Below are positions 26,637-35,120 of a stretch of 64,000 nt of DNA, one piece after another. Location: assembly GCF_012927355.1 (NCBI RefSeq), contig NZ_JABBGK010000004.1, positions 206,932 to 270,931 of the forward strand. The letters are read 5' to 3'. Position 1 is the stretch's first letter. Every line of letters begins with the position of its first letter. The notes beneath the pieces were generated by a model, which was not told the origin of the DNA, did not search any database, and saw nothing but the letters and a program-made list of their open reading frames with translations. The DNA comes from Rhizobium terricola (GTDB lineage Bacteria > Pseudomonadota > Alphaproteobacteria > Rhizobiales > Rhizobiaceae). The position numbers and the translations under genes are program-made.

Positions 26637-27449
26637 GTGACTGACTTTCAATGCACGCTTCTGACCGGCGCGGCCGGCGCCCTCGGAACGCAACTGCGCC
26701 AATCCGGAACGAAGCTCGGCAAGACCGTTCGCCTTTCCGACCGCCGGCCTTGCGAAAACCTCGAGGCCCACGAAGAGGATTTCCCCCTCGACCTGTCCGA
26801 TTTCGAGGCTGTCTCGAAAGCCGTCAAGGGTTGCGATGCGATCGTCCACATGGGCGGCCAGCCGCTGGAGGGACCGTGGGAGACGATCCTCAACTCCAAC
26901 ATCGTCGGCGGCTACAACATCTATGAAGCCGCCCGCCAACACGGCGTGAAGCGCATTGTCTATGCAAGCTCCGTGCATGCCATCGGCTATTACGAGCGCA
27001 CCGAGACGATCGACGGCACCGTGCCGACCCGCCCGGACAGCCTGTACGGCGTGTCGAAGACCTTCGTCGAAAACCTCGCCCGCTACTACTTCGACAAGTT
27101 CGGCATCGAGACGGTGTGCATCCGCATCGGCTCGAGCTTTCCCGAGCCGACCGATCGGCGCCATCTGATCACCTGGCTCTCCTATGCCGATTGCCGCCAA
27201 CTGGTCGAGAAGTGCCTGTCCGCGCCCCGCGTCGGCTTCATGATCGCCTACGGCATGTCCAACAACAGCGAGGCCTTCTGGGACAACCGGACGGCCGCCG
27301 TGCTCGGCTACAAGCCGCAGGACAGCGCCGACGACTACCGCGAAAAGGTCTTCGCCTCGACGACGCAGGGCGACCCGAACGATCCGGCCGTGCGTTTCCA
27401 GGGCGGCAGCTTCTGCGCTGCCGGACATTTCGAAGACGAGAAGAAGTGA
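26637..27449 (+). CDS. NAD-dependent epimerase/dehydrogenase (uronate dehydrogenase-like)
   Basis: Extended short-chain dehydrogenase, 270 residues. Glycine motif TGAAGALG is at residues 10-17, and catalytic triad S111/S112, Y137 and K141 lies in YASSVHAIGYY and YGVSK. The stretches HAIGYY, RPDSLYGVSK, FDKFG and VRFQGGSF closely resemble Agrobacterium-type uronate dehydrogenase (Udh), which oxidises galacturonate/glucuronate to aldaro-lactones. The start codon is GTG at 26637 (M in the protein); CAAGGA upstream is a plausible ribosome-binding site. Being embedded in an operon with hydantoinase and amino-acid enzymes is unexpected for Udh, so the true substrate may be a different hydroxylated ring or sugar derivative. 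Confidence 0.85.
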   Translation: MTDFQCTLLTGAAGALGTQLRQSGTKLGKTVRLSDRRPCENLEAHEEDFPLDLSDFEAVSKAVKGCDAIVHMGGQPLEGPWETILNSNIVGGYNIYEAARQHGVKRIVYASSVHAIGYYERTETIDGTVPTRPDSLYGVSKTFVENLARYYFDKFGIETVCIRIGSSFPEPTDRRHLITWLSYADCRQLVEKCLSAPRVGFMIAYGMSNNSEAFWDNRTAAVLGYKPQDSADDYREKVFASTTQGDPNDPAVRFQGGSFCAAGHFEDEKK

Positions 27450-27457
27450 GGCAAGAA

Positions 27458-28651
27458 ATGCAGGCCTCAAAGTCTTCCTATGATGTGGTGATCGTCGGCG
27501 GTGCCGTCGTCGGCAGCTCGGCCGCATTTTTCCTGGCGTCCAATCCCGATTTCAAAGGCTCGATCCTGGTCATCGAGAAGGACTGGACCTATGCACGCTC
27601 GGCAACGGCGCTGTCGTCGAGCTCGATCCGGCATCAGTTTTCCAATGCCATCAATGTGCAGATCTCGCAATTCGGCACCGAATTCATCCGCGAGTTCACG
27701 AAGCATGTGGCGGTAGACGGAGACGCCCCGGAACTCGGCTTCCACGAGAACGGCTATCTGTTCCTCGCCGGCGACGCTCGCGGCCGGGCCGTTCTGGAGC
27801 GAAACCATGAAACGCAGGTCGCCTGCGGCGCCGAGATCACGCTGCTCGAGCCGGAAGCGCTCGGCCAGCGCTTCCCCTGGCTCAACCTCGATGGCCTGAC
27901 CCTCGGCAGCTACGGCGAGCGCGGCGAAGGCTGGTTCGACAGTTCGGGGCTGATGAACGGCTTTCGCAAGAAGGCCCGTTCGCTCGGCGTCGAATATATC
28001 GAGGACGAGGTGGTCGAGATCACCCGCGAGGGCGACCGGATCGTCTCCGTGACGACGAAGGGCGGCCAGACGATCGCCTGCGGCACGTTGGTCAATACGT
28101 CGGGCACCCGCGGCAAGAAGATGGCGCGGCTCGCCGGCCTCGACATCCCGGTCGAGCCGCGCCGCCGTTCCCTCTTCGTCGTCAGCTGCAAGACGCCGCT
28201 TCCTGGCGTCGTCGGCCTCACCATCGATCCGACCGGTGTCTTCTTCAGGCCGGAAGGCCAGTTCTACCTGATGGGGACCTATCCGAGACATGATCCCGAA
28301 GTGGATCCGGAAGACTTCGACGTCATGCATGCGGAATTCGAGGAAGAGATCTGGCCGATCCTCGCCGAGCGCGTTCCGGCCTTCGAGGCGATCAAGGTGG
28401 TCAATTCCTGGGCCGGTCACTACGACTACTGCACGCTGGACCATAACGTCATCCTCGGACCGCATACGGAGGTGAAGAACTTCCTGTTCGCCAACGGCTT
28501 CAGCGGCCATGGCCTGCAGCAGTCGCCGGCCATGGGCCGCGGCCTCAGCGAACTCATCACCTACGGGACCTTCAGGACACTCGACCTCTCACCCTTCGGG
28601 TACCAGCGGGTCGTGGCGAACGAGCCGTTCCTCGAAGACGCCGTCATCTGA
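27458..28651 (+). CDS. FAD-dependent oxidoreductase (DAO family)
   Basis: D-amino-acid/sarcosine-oxidase-like flavoprotein, 397 residues. N-terminal dinucleotide motif VVIVGGAVVGSSAAFFLA (residues 9-26), then ATALSSSSIRHQFSNAINVQ (the adenosine/ribityl loop of DAO enzymes). The C-terminal FAD motif is around FANGFSGHGLQQSPAMGRG. A longer frame exists, but ATG 27458 has GAGGCAAG before it and starts a canonical Rossmann fold. It lacks a covalent-flavin cysteine motif that can be recognised by eye. It likely oxidises a secondary or alpha-amine produced in the pathway. Next gene starts 21 bases downstream. Confidence 0.88.
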   Translation: MQASKSSYDVVIVGGAVVGSSAAFFLASNPDFKGSILVIEKDWTYARSATALSSSSIRHQFSNAINVQISQFGTEFIREFTKHVAVDGDAPELGFHENGYLFLAGDARGRAVLERNHETQVACGAEITLLEPEALGQRFPWLNLDGLTLGSYGERGEGWFDSSGLMNGFRKKARSLGVEYIEDEVVEITREGDRIVSVTTKGGQTIACGTLVNTSGTRGKKMARLAGLDIPVEPRRRSLFVVSCKTPLPGVVGLTIDPTGVFFRPEGQFYLMGTYPRHDPEVDPEDFDVMHAEFEEEIWPILAERVPAFEAIKVVNSWAGHYDYCTLDHNVILGPHTEVKNFLFANGFSGHGLQQSPAMGRGLSELITYGTFRTLDLSPFGYQRVVANEPFLEDAVI

Positions 28652-28672
28652 CACTCAAATCTGGGGATCCCC

Positions 28673-30358
28673 ATGGAAGCGACCAGGACCACCCGCACCG
28701 GCGGGCAGGTGCTCATTGATGCACTCAAGATTCACGGCGTGGATCGCGTCTTCTGCGTGCCGGGTGAAAGCTACCTCGCCGCGCTAGACGCGCTGCACGA
28801 CGCAGCCGACGCGATCGACCTGGTCGTCTGCCGCCAGGAAGGCGGGGCGGCCTACATGGCCGAGGCGCACGGCAAGCTGACCGGCAGGCCCGGCATCTGC
28901 TTCGTGACGCGCGGCCCGGGCGCCACCAACGCCGCCGTCGGCGTGCACACCGCCTTCCAGGATTCCACCCCGATGCTGCTGTTCATCGGCCAGGTCGCCC
29001 GCGACCAGGTGGAACGCGAAGCCTTTCAGGAACTGGATTACCGCCGCGTCTTCGGCCAGATGGCCAAGTGGGTCGTCGAGATCGACGACGCCGCCCGCAT
29101 CCCGGAACTCGTCAGCCAGGCATTCCATCGCGCGGTCAACGGTCGCCCTGGCCCGGTCGTCGTCGCCCTGCCCGAGGACATGCTGACCGATCTGGTGGAT
29201 GTCGCCGACACCCCCGCCTACAAGCGGGTCGAGGCCTATCCCGGCCCCGGGCAGCTGGACGAATTGCTGGTACTGCTGAAGACGGCCAAGCGGCCGATGG
29301 TGGTTGCCGGCGGTGGCGGATGGACGTCACGGGCCGTCGCCGATCTCCGCGCCTTTTCCGAAGTCTTCGCGCTTCCGGTCGCCGCTTCCTTCCGCTGCCA
29401 GGACCTCTTCGACAACACGCATCCGAACTACGCCGGCGATCTCGGCCTCGCGGCGGGGCCGAAGCTGATCCAGCGCATGAAGGACTGCGACGTGCTGATC
29501 TCGATCGGCGCACGGCTCGGCGAGATGACCACCGGCGCCTATACGCTGATCGACATTCCCGTGCCGAAGCAGGCGCTGGTCCATGTGCATCCGGGTTCGG
29601 ACGAACTCGGCCGCGTTTATCATGCGACCCTGCCGATCAACGCCGGCGTCGGCGCCTTCCTGTCGCTGGCGAGCCGCCTGACGCCCGACGCAGCGCCCGC
29701 TTGGAAGGATTGGACCGCCGCGGCCCATGCCGACTACCTGGAAAATCTGAAACATCCCCAGACCCCCGGCGACGTACAGATGGGCGACGTCATGGCCTGG
29801 CTTCGCGACCATCTGGCCGAGGATGCGATCCTCACCACCGGCGCCGGCAACTACTCCGCCTGGGCGCACCGCTTCTACCAGTATCGCAGCTTCCGCACGC
29901 AGCTTGGACCGACCAACGGCTCAATGGGCTACGGCGTCCCGGCGGCGATCGCCGCCAAGCTCGCCGACCGTAACCGCACCGTCGTCGCCTTCGCAGGCGA
30001 CGGCTGCTTCCTGATGAACGGCCAGGAACTCGCGACCGCCGTCCAGTATGACGCCGACGTCATCTTCCTCGTGATCAACAACGGCATGTACGGCACGATC
30101 CGCATGCATCAGGAGCGCAGCTATCCCGGACGCGTCTCCGGAACGCAGCTGACCAATCCGGATTTTGCCGCCCTCGCCCGCTCCTACGGCCTGCACGGCG
30201 AGACCGTCGAGAAGACGGCAGACTTCGCCGAAGCCTTCAAGCGGTGTGAAGCCTCCGGCAAGCCGTCGTTGATCGAAGTGAGGATCGACCCCGAGGCACT
30301 GACGGTGAAAATGAGCCTCTCGCAGATCCGCGACCAGGCGATTGCCGCCGGCAAGTAG
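28673..30358 (+). CDS. thiamine-diphosphate-dependent enzyme (acetolactate synthase/decarboxylase family)
   Basis: ThDP enzyme of the POX/BFD/acetolactate-synthase group, 561 residues. The catalytic glutamate is in CRQEGGAAYMAEA (about residue 56) and the Pyr domain contains TRGPGATNAAVGVHTAFQDS. A central domain carries GGGGWTSRAVADL, and the C-terminal ThDP/Mg motif is GDGCFLMN followed by VINNGMYGTI. No FAD-binding or regulatory-subunit partner lies nearby. It likely decarboxylates or ligates a 2-oxo acid generated by the aminotransferase or by the YdiJ-like dehydrogenase. It is the last gene of the operon, followed by a very strong terminator. Confidence 0.9.
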   Translation: MEATRTTRTGGQVLIDALKIHGVDRVFCVPGESYLAALDALHDAADAIDLVVCRQEGGAAYMAEAHGKLTGRPGICFVTRGPGATNAAVGVHTAFQDSTPMLLFIGQVARDQVEREAFQELDYRRVFGQMAKWVVEIDDAARIPELVSQAFHRAVNGRPGPVVVALPEDMLTDLVDVADTPAYKRVEAYPGPGQLDELLVLLKTAKRPMVVAGGGGWTSRAVADLRAFSEVFALPVAASFRCQDLFDNTHPNYAGDLGLAAGPKLIQRMKDCDVLISIGARLGEMTTGAYTLIDIPVPKQALVHVHPGSDELGRVYHATLPINAGVGAFLSLASRLTPDAAPAWKDWTAAAHADYLENLKHPQTPGDVQMGDVMAWLRDHLAEDAILTTGAGNYSAWAHRFYQYRSFRTQLGPTNGSMGYGVPAAIAAKLADRNRTVVAFAGDGCFLMNGQELATAVQYDADVIFLVINNGMYGTIRMHQERSYPGRVSGTQLTNPDFAALARSYGLHGETVEKTADFAEAFKRCEASGKPSLIEVRIDPEALTVKMSLSQIRDQAIAAGK

Positions 30359-30372
30359 GCCAAAAGACGAAA

Positions 30373-30400
30373 CGCCGCCCGGACAGCCGGGCGGCGGAAA
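30373..30400. terminator. strong bidirectional terminator
   Basis: A 10-base GC stem, CGCCGCCCGG (30373-30382) with CCGGGCGGCG (30387-30396), has loop ACAG. On the plus strand GAAAA follows; on the minus strand a T-rich tract TTTCGTCTTTT follows. It separates the converging ThDP-enzyme and GntR genes. Confidence 0.8.
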
Positions 30401-30427
30401 ATGCAGCGGTCGTGCGGGTCGCGCAGA

Positions 30428-31159
30428 CTATTCCGCGACTTCCGCGCTCGCCGGCTCGTCGAGCATGGCGCGGTAGCGGTTGAGGCTTTCCTCGAGATGG
30501 GCGGCAAGGGCGCTCTTGGCAGCCTTCGCATCGCCCTGGGTGATCGCCGCAAGGATTGCCGCATGCTCCTTGTTGATCTTCTTCAGATAGCTCTGGTGGG
30601 TGCGCGCCGACTGGCGGTGCTTCAGAACCAGATCGAAGCTGATCTCGCCCATCACCGCTTCGAGAAAGCGGGGGAAATGCGGGTTGCGCGTCGCCTTGGC
30701 GATCGCCAGGTGAAACTCGAAATCCGCCTGGGCTTCGACTTCGGCGTCGTCGCTGTCGAGGTTGTCCAGGTGATCATAGGCGCGGGCGATCTCGGCCAGC
30801 GCCTCGGGCGTGCGGCGGGTAGCGGCAAGCGCAACGGATTGCATCTCGACGCCCAGTCGCAGCTCGAGGATCTGCATGGCTGAGCGGATGTCCTCGATCC
30901 GGCTGATCTCGAAATTGAGCGTCTTTGCATCCTTGTCGGTGACATAGACGCCCGCCCCCTGGCGGGTGATGACCCGTCCAGCAACCTTGAGCGAGGTCAA
31001 GGCTTCGCGGATCACCGTCCGGCTCACGCCGAATTCCTCGCAAAGCTGCGCGCTTGACGGTATCTTCTCGCCCGGTGGATAGAGACCGGAATCGATGCGG
31101 GAGGTCAGCTGCGCCACCACGATCTCGGCAAGGTTGCCGCGCTGCGTAATCACGGACAC
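30428..31159 (-). CDS. FadR-subfamily GntR regulator of the hydantoinase locus
   Basis: Regulator of 243 residues. The winged helix-turn-helix is at residues 10-75 (SAQLCEEFGVSRTVIREALT, then ITRQGAGVYV wing), with an FCD domain from about 95 to 225 (DFEFHLAIAKATRNP). The frame is open to 31207, but GTG 31159 is preceded by GGGAGA with normal spacing, giving the usual N-terminus. It lies between the two transcription units whose promoters share the ATAWGTGAYA motif, and its own upstream region has the same motif on the minus strand (31202-31211). It is therefore the obvious regulator of the whole 21648-35859 locus and is likely autoregulated. Confidence 0.88.
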   Translation of the reverse strand: MSVITQRGNLAEIVVAQLTSRIDSGLYPPGEKIPSSAQLCEEFGVSRTVIREALTSLKVAGRVITRQGAGVYVTDKDAKTLNFEISRIEDIRSAMQILELRLGVEMQSVALAATRRTPEALAEIARAYDHLDNLDSDDAEVEAQADFEFHLAIAKATRNPHFPRFLEAVMGEISFDLVLKHRQSARTHQSYLKKINKEHAAILAAITQGDAKAAKSALAAHLEESLNRYRAMLDEPASAEVAE

Positions 31160-31195
31160 TGTCGGTCTCCCCTTCTCTCCCGGATGGCACCCGCC

Positions 31196-31214
31196 ATCAC
31201 ATATCACATATCAT
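31196..31214 (-). promoter_or_regulatory. candidate autoregulatory operator of the FadR-type regulator
   Basis: Plus strand shows ATCACAT twice in tandem (31196-31202, 31203-31209) followed by ATCAT. On the minus strand this reads ATATGTGATA (31211-31202), matching the ATAWGTGAYA sites at 21509 and 34321. It lies 43 bases upstream of the regulator start. Confidence 0.5.
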
Positions 31215-34200
31215 GCCACAAGCGACAGGGAACCGGCACCGTCCGGTATCAGTGCGTTGAGAACCTGCAGCGGATGCCGCGGAGCCCGTCCCTCCATCAG
31301 CTTGACCTGGGATCGGCAGGAATAACCCGTCGCCATGACGTCGTCGCCTCCCGCGGCGCCCTCGAGGGCGGGCTTCCAGCTGAGCGTATAGATCTCCTCC
31401 GAAAGCGCCCTGTTGCGAACCTCGTGCCCGAACGTCCCCGCCATGCCGCAGCAGCCGACCTGCGCCTCGACGACCTCAACGCCCCATCCCCGGAACAGGG
31501 CGATCCACTGGCGCGCCGCGGCCGGAACCTGGCTGCGTTCCGTGCAGTGGAGAAAGAGCCGGAAGCGCCGCTCGCCGACATCGGCAATGCGCGGCCGCAG
31601 GGTTGCAGCATGGAAGGAGAGCCATTCCTGCGGAAGCAGCACGGGCGGCAGTGTCGCAACGCCCGGAAGCCGCGTGTACTCACCGCGATAGGTGAGCGTC
31701 ATCGATGGATCCAGACCGACCAGCGTAACCCCCGGCTGACCGATCGCCGCCAGATAGGCCGCGTTGCGCGCCGCCTGTTCCTCGAACCGCCGCAGATAGC
31801 CGTGAACATGCAGCGCCTTGCCGTTGGGTCGCAGCTCAGACACGAAAACGATGAAGCCCAGCTTACGGGCGAGATCGACCGCATCGAGCACCACCTCGCC
31901 GTCGAAATGGCTGGTGAATGCATCCTGCACGAAGACCACGGCGCGGTTTCTCTCGCTCGCGGAAAGGTTCGAGACAAGCTCCGGCGTCGCGAAGGCCACG
32001 CCGCGCCGCCGAAGCTCTCGCTTCAGGGACAGGCGCCCGAGCGTCGGCATCGCAGTGAGGCCGGCCCAGCCCATGAGGCGACGCCCGACGCCGCTCCCGA
32101 CGAAGGCGTTGTAGGCGGGCCACACGGAACCGAGCCAGGGCAACAGTTTTTCGATCGACGCGACCAGCGGATCCTTCACCGGGCGCAGATAGCGACCATG
32201 GTAGAGCTCGAGGAATTTCGCCCGGAAGGCCGGCACATCGACCTTGACCGGACATTGGCCCGCACAGGCCTTGCACGACAGGCAGGTGTCCATCGCCCTG
32301 CGCACCTCGTGGGAAAAATCGTCACGGTTCGCTGGGCTCAGCGAGTTCCATGCCCGCGCAAGAAATGCCGACAGGCCGCGCGTCCAGCGTATCTGCTCCG
32401 TTTCCGCCCGCGGATCGATGCCGGCAAGGGCAAGCAGCCTCAGCCATTCGCGCAGCAGCGACGCCCTGCCCTTCGGCGAATGGCGGCGATCCCGGCTCCC
32501 CTTGTAGGACGGGCACATCAGCGATGTCTCGCTGAAATCGAAGCAGGCTCCGTTGCCGTTGCAATAGGCGGCATTGTCGAAGGCGGCCCGGATCTCCGCG
32601 CCGATCGCGCGATCGAGGGCACCACGCAGCGGAACCGTATCGATCCGCTTCAACTCTCCCTCTTCCGGCAATGCGATCTTGCCCGGATTGAGCTGGTTGC
32701 GGGGATCGAAAGCCCGCTTGATCTCCTGCAGGCACGGATAGAGCGGTCCGAACACCTCGGGCACGTATTCCGACCGCATGCCCTTGCCATGCTCTCCCCA
32801 GAGCACGCCGCCATGTTTGCGCGTCAGCGCCACGACGGCGTCGCTTACGCGGCGGACCAGGCGTTCGTGTTCGGGCCGGGTCAGGTCGAGCGCCGGCCGC
32901 ACATGCAGCACGCCCGCGTCCACATGGCCGAACATGCCATAGGAAAGCCCTTCTGCGTCGAGAAGCGCGCGGAACTCGCGGATATAGGCCGCGAGGTTTT
33001 CCGGCGGCACCGCCGTGTCTTCGACGAAGGCGACCGGCCGCGTCGGTCCCTCGACATTGCCAAGCAGGCCGACGGCACGCTTGCGCATGGTCCAGATCGC
33101 CTCGACCGCCTCAGGCGTCCGGGCGACCGTGTGCCCGCCACGACCGGCAAGCGGCAACGCCTCGAGCCCTGCGAGCACGGCGGCAATCTTTTGCTCGATC
33201 TCGTCCGCATCTTCGCCGAGCACCTCGACGATGTTGATGCCGTTGGAGAAACCCTGCCCGTCCGCCGGGAAATAGGCGGCGATCTCCGGCCAGACATAGT
33301 CGCCCCTGGCGAGGCCGAGCACCGTCTCGTCGACCGTCTCCACCGAAGCCACCTGCAGCGCCACCAGGTTGCGGGCATCTTCGAGCGCGGCATTGAAATT
33401 CGAGTAGCGGATGTTGATCAGCGCCGCGCAGGTCGGAATCGGCAACAGGTTGAGCTCGGCCTCGGCGATCATCGCCAGCGTACCCTCCGAGCCGCAGAGC
33501 ACGGCATTGACGTCGAGCCCACCGCCCTCCGTCCGCAGATGTGCCAGGTCATAGCCGGTGAGATAGCGGTTGAGCTTCGGAAAAATCTTCTCGATCGACG
33601 CGCGATTGTCCCGCTCGATGCGGTCGAGTGTCCGGCAGATCTCGCCGACACGGCCGGTTCCGGCCATTGCCGCTTCGAGCGCCTGCGGATCGAGCCGCCG
33701 CGACCACCATTCGCAGCCGTCCGCCAGCACGACCCGTAGCCCAAGCACATGATTGCTGGTCTTGCCGTAGATGCAGGATCCCTGGCCGCACGCATCCGTG
33801 CTGACCATGCCGCCGATCGTCGCCCGGTTGGAGGTCGACAGTTCCGGCGCAAAGAACAACCCGTGCGGTGCGAGCGCCCGGTTCAGCTGGTCCTTCACGA
33901 CGCCGGCCTCGACACGGGCCATCCGGCGGACGGGGTCGATCTCGAGGATCCGGGTCATGTGGCGCGAACAGTCGACGACGAAACCGTCGGTCAGCGACTG
34001 GCCATTGGTACCGGTGCCGCCGCCCCGCATGGTCAGCACCACGCGAGCGAACTCGGCGCGCGAGGCAACCCGCGCAATCGTCCTGAGATCGTTGCCGTCG
34101 CGGGGAAAGAGAATGCCGACCGGCTTCACCTGGTAGATGGAGTTGTCGGTGGAGAAAACCGTCCTTGCCGCCTGATCGAGCTCGATGTCACCGCGAAATC

Positions 34201-34276
34201 CCTGCTCTGCCAGGCACTCGACGAAGTCGGACCGCGGGAGAATTTCGTGGGATGGATGGGCGAGCCGGGGTATCAT
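31211..34276 (-). CDS. FAD-linked oxidase/Fe-S dehydrogenase (YdiJ-like, D-2-hydroxyacid type)
   Basis: Large two-part flavoprotein, 1021 residues, close to E. coli YdiJ (D-2-hydroxyglutarate dehydrogenase). N-terminal half: PCMH-type FAD domain with MRGGGTGTNGQSL and TIGGMVSTDACGQGSC, then the FAD-oxidase C-terminal domain (MFGHVDAGVLHVRPALDL, WGEHGKG, NPGKI). C-terminal half: ferredoxin-type cysteines CLSCKACAGQCPVKVDVP and a CCG-type domain (GCCGMAGTFGHE). The frame extends to an ATG at 34339, but that would place the promoter motif inside the gene; ATG 34276 is preferred although it lacks a strong Shine-Dalgarno. It likely passes electrons from a D-2-hydroxyacid to the respiratory chain. 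Confidence 0.88.
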   Translation of the reverse strand: MIPRLAHPSHEILPRSDFVECLAEQGFRGDIELDQAARTVFSTDNSIYQVKPVGILFPRDGNDLRTIARVASRAEFARVVLTMRGGGTGTNGQSLTDGFVVDCSRHMTRILEIDPVRRMARVEAGVVKDQLNRALAPHGLFFAPELSTSNRATIGGMVSTDACGQGSCIYGKTSNHVLGLRVVLADGCEWWSRRLDPQALEAAMAGTGRVGEICRTLDRIERDNRASIEKIFPKLNRYLTGYDLAHLRTEGGGLDVNAVLCGSEGTLAMIAEAELNLLPIPTCAALINIRYSNFNAALEDARNLVALQVASVETVDETVLGLARGDYVWPEIAAYFPADGQGFSNGINIVEVLGEDADEIEQKIAAVLAGLEALPLAGRGGHTVARTPEAVEAIWTMRKRAVGLLGNVEGPTRPVAFVEDTAVPPENLAAYIREFRALLDAEGLSYGMFGHVDAGVLHVRPALDLTRPEHERLVRRVSDAVVALTRKHGGVLWGEHGKGMRSEYVPEVFGPLYPCLQEIKRAFDPRNQLNPGKIALPEEGELKRIDTVPLRGALDRAIGAEIRAAFDNAAYCNGNGACFDFSETSLMCPSYKGSRDRRHSPKGRASLLREWLRLLALAGIDPRAETEQIRWTRGLSAFLARAWNSLSPANRDDFSHEVRRAMDTCLSCKACAGQCPVKVDVPAFRAKFLELYHGRYLRPVKDPLVASIEKLLPWLGSVWPAYNAFVGSGVGRRLMGWAGLTAMPTLGRLSLKRELRRRGVAFATPELVSNLSASERNRAVVFVQDAFTSHFDGEVVLDAVDLARKLGFIVFVSELRPNGKALHVHGYLRRFEEQAARNAAYLAAIGQPGVTLVGLDPSMTLTYRGEYTRLPGVATLPPVLLPQEWLSFHAATLRPRIADVGERRFRLFLHCTERSQVPAAARQWIALFRGWGVEVVEAQVGCCGMAGTFGHEVRNRALSEEIYTLSWKPALEGAAGGDDVMATGYSCRSQVKLMEGRAPRHPLQVLNALIPDGAGSLSLVA

Positions 34277-34306
34277 CGACGGGTCCGAAAAGAGATCGCG
34301 AGCTGC

Positions 34307-34345
34307 TTGAAAGTTGGCACATAAGTGATAACATACCATTCAAAC
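34307..34345. promoter_or_regulatory. shared promoter/operator between the YdiJ-like and SDR genes
   Basis: TTGAAA (34307-34312) and TAACAT (34329-34334, 16-base spacing) resemble a plus-strand promoter. ATAAGTGATA (34321-34330) starts 14 bases after the -35 start, exactly as at 21495. CATTCAAAC (34337-34345) is the same 9-mer found at 21526. The region also covers the upstream side of the divergent YdiJ-like gene, so one regulator could control both directions. Confidence 0.6.
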
Positions 34346-34370
34346 AACGCAATCGGCACGGAGAATTAAA

Positions 34371-35120
34371 GTGAAAGACCAGACTTCGGTCATCGTCGGC
34401 GGCGCATCGGGACTGGGGCTTGCGACCGCAAAGCTCATGGTCGCTCATGGCGCGGCAAAGATCGGTCTCATCGACCGCAACGAGGCGCTTCTCGCCACCT
34501 CCGCGGCCGCACTTCGCGATCTCGGCGCCGAAGTGGCGACAGCCACCGCCGACATTGCCGTCGGCGAAAGCGCCCATCGCGGTTTTGAATCGATCGTCGA
34601 GCAGCTCGGTCGCGTGCATTCACTGGTGAACAGCGCGGCGATCTATCCGCGCAAGCCGATCCTCGAGATCACCGATGCCGACTGGGATCTGGAAAACGCG
34701 ATCAACATCAAGGGCACCTATCACATGATGGTGGCCGCCGTTCTGCACATGCGCCAGTTCGTGGATCTGCCCCATGTCAGCGGCCGCATCGTCAACGTCA
34801 CCTCGGTCGACGCGTTCAAGGCCCATCCGCAGAACGCCCATTATGCCGCCACCAAGGCGGCCGTCGTCAGCCTGACCAAGTCCTTCGCCCAGGAATGCGC
34901 AAAGGACCAGATCCTGGTCAATTCAGTGGCGCCGGCAGGCTTTGCGACCGACCGCGCCAAGGAACTTGGCTTCCTGCCGGAACTGGCCAAGGCAAGCGCG
35001 CTTGGCCGGGCCGCCGAGCCGACCGAGATGGCCGAGTGGATCGTCATGATGGCGTCGAGCCGCAACACCTATGCGACCGGCGAAAACGTCGTGATCAGCG
35101 GGGGCTACATCTATGTCTGA
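34371..35120 (+). CDS. short-chain dehydrogenase/reductase 1
   Basis: Classical SDR, 249 residues. Cofactor motif GGASGLGLA (residues 9-17), NSAA at about 87-90, active-site serine in NVTSVDAF, and YAATK (Tyr/Lys about 162/166). The start is GTG at 34371, preceded by GGAGAATTAAA. It ends with [11 protein letters not shown], resembling the C-terminus of many sugar and hydroxyacid SDRs. It overlaps the next SDR gene by 8 bases. It probably oxidises or reduces a hydroxy group of an intermediate in the hydantoinase-locus pathway; the substrate is unknown. Confidence 0.88.
   Translation: MKDQTSVIVGGASGLGLATAKLMVAHGAAKIGLIDRNEALLATSAAALRDLGAEVATATADIAVGESAHRGFESIVEQLGRVHSLVNSAAIYPRKPILEITDADWDLENAINIKGTYHMMVAAVLHMRQFVDLPHVSGRIVNVTSVDAFKAHPQNAHYAATKAAVVSLTKSFAQECAKDQILVNSVAPAGFATDRAKELGFLPELAKASALGRAAEPTEMAEWIVMMASSRNTYATGENVVISGGYIYV

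Noticed and set aside
31184..33739. Long plus-strand frame opposite the YdiJ-like gene
   Set aside because: Antisense shadow; the minus strand has intact FAD and Fe-S motifs.
34277..34339. Upstream ATG (34339) as the start of the YdiJ-like gene
   Set aside because: It would put the shared promoter/operator motif inside the coding region and add 21 residues without family similarity.
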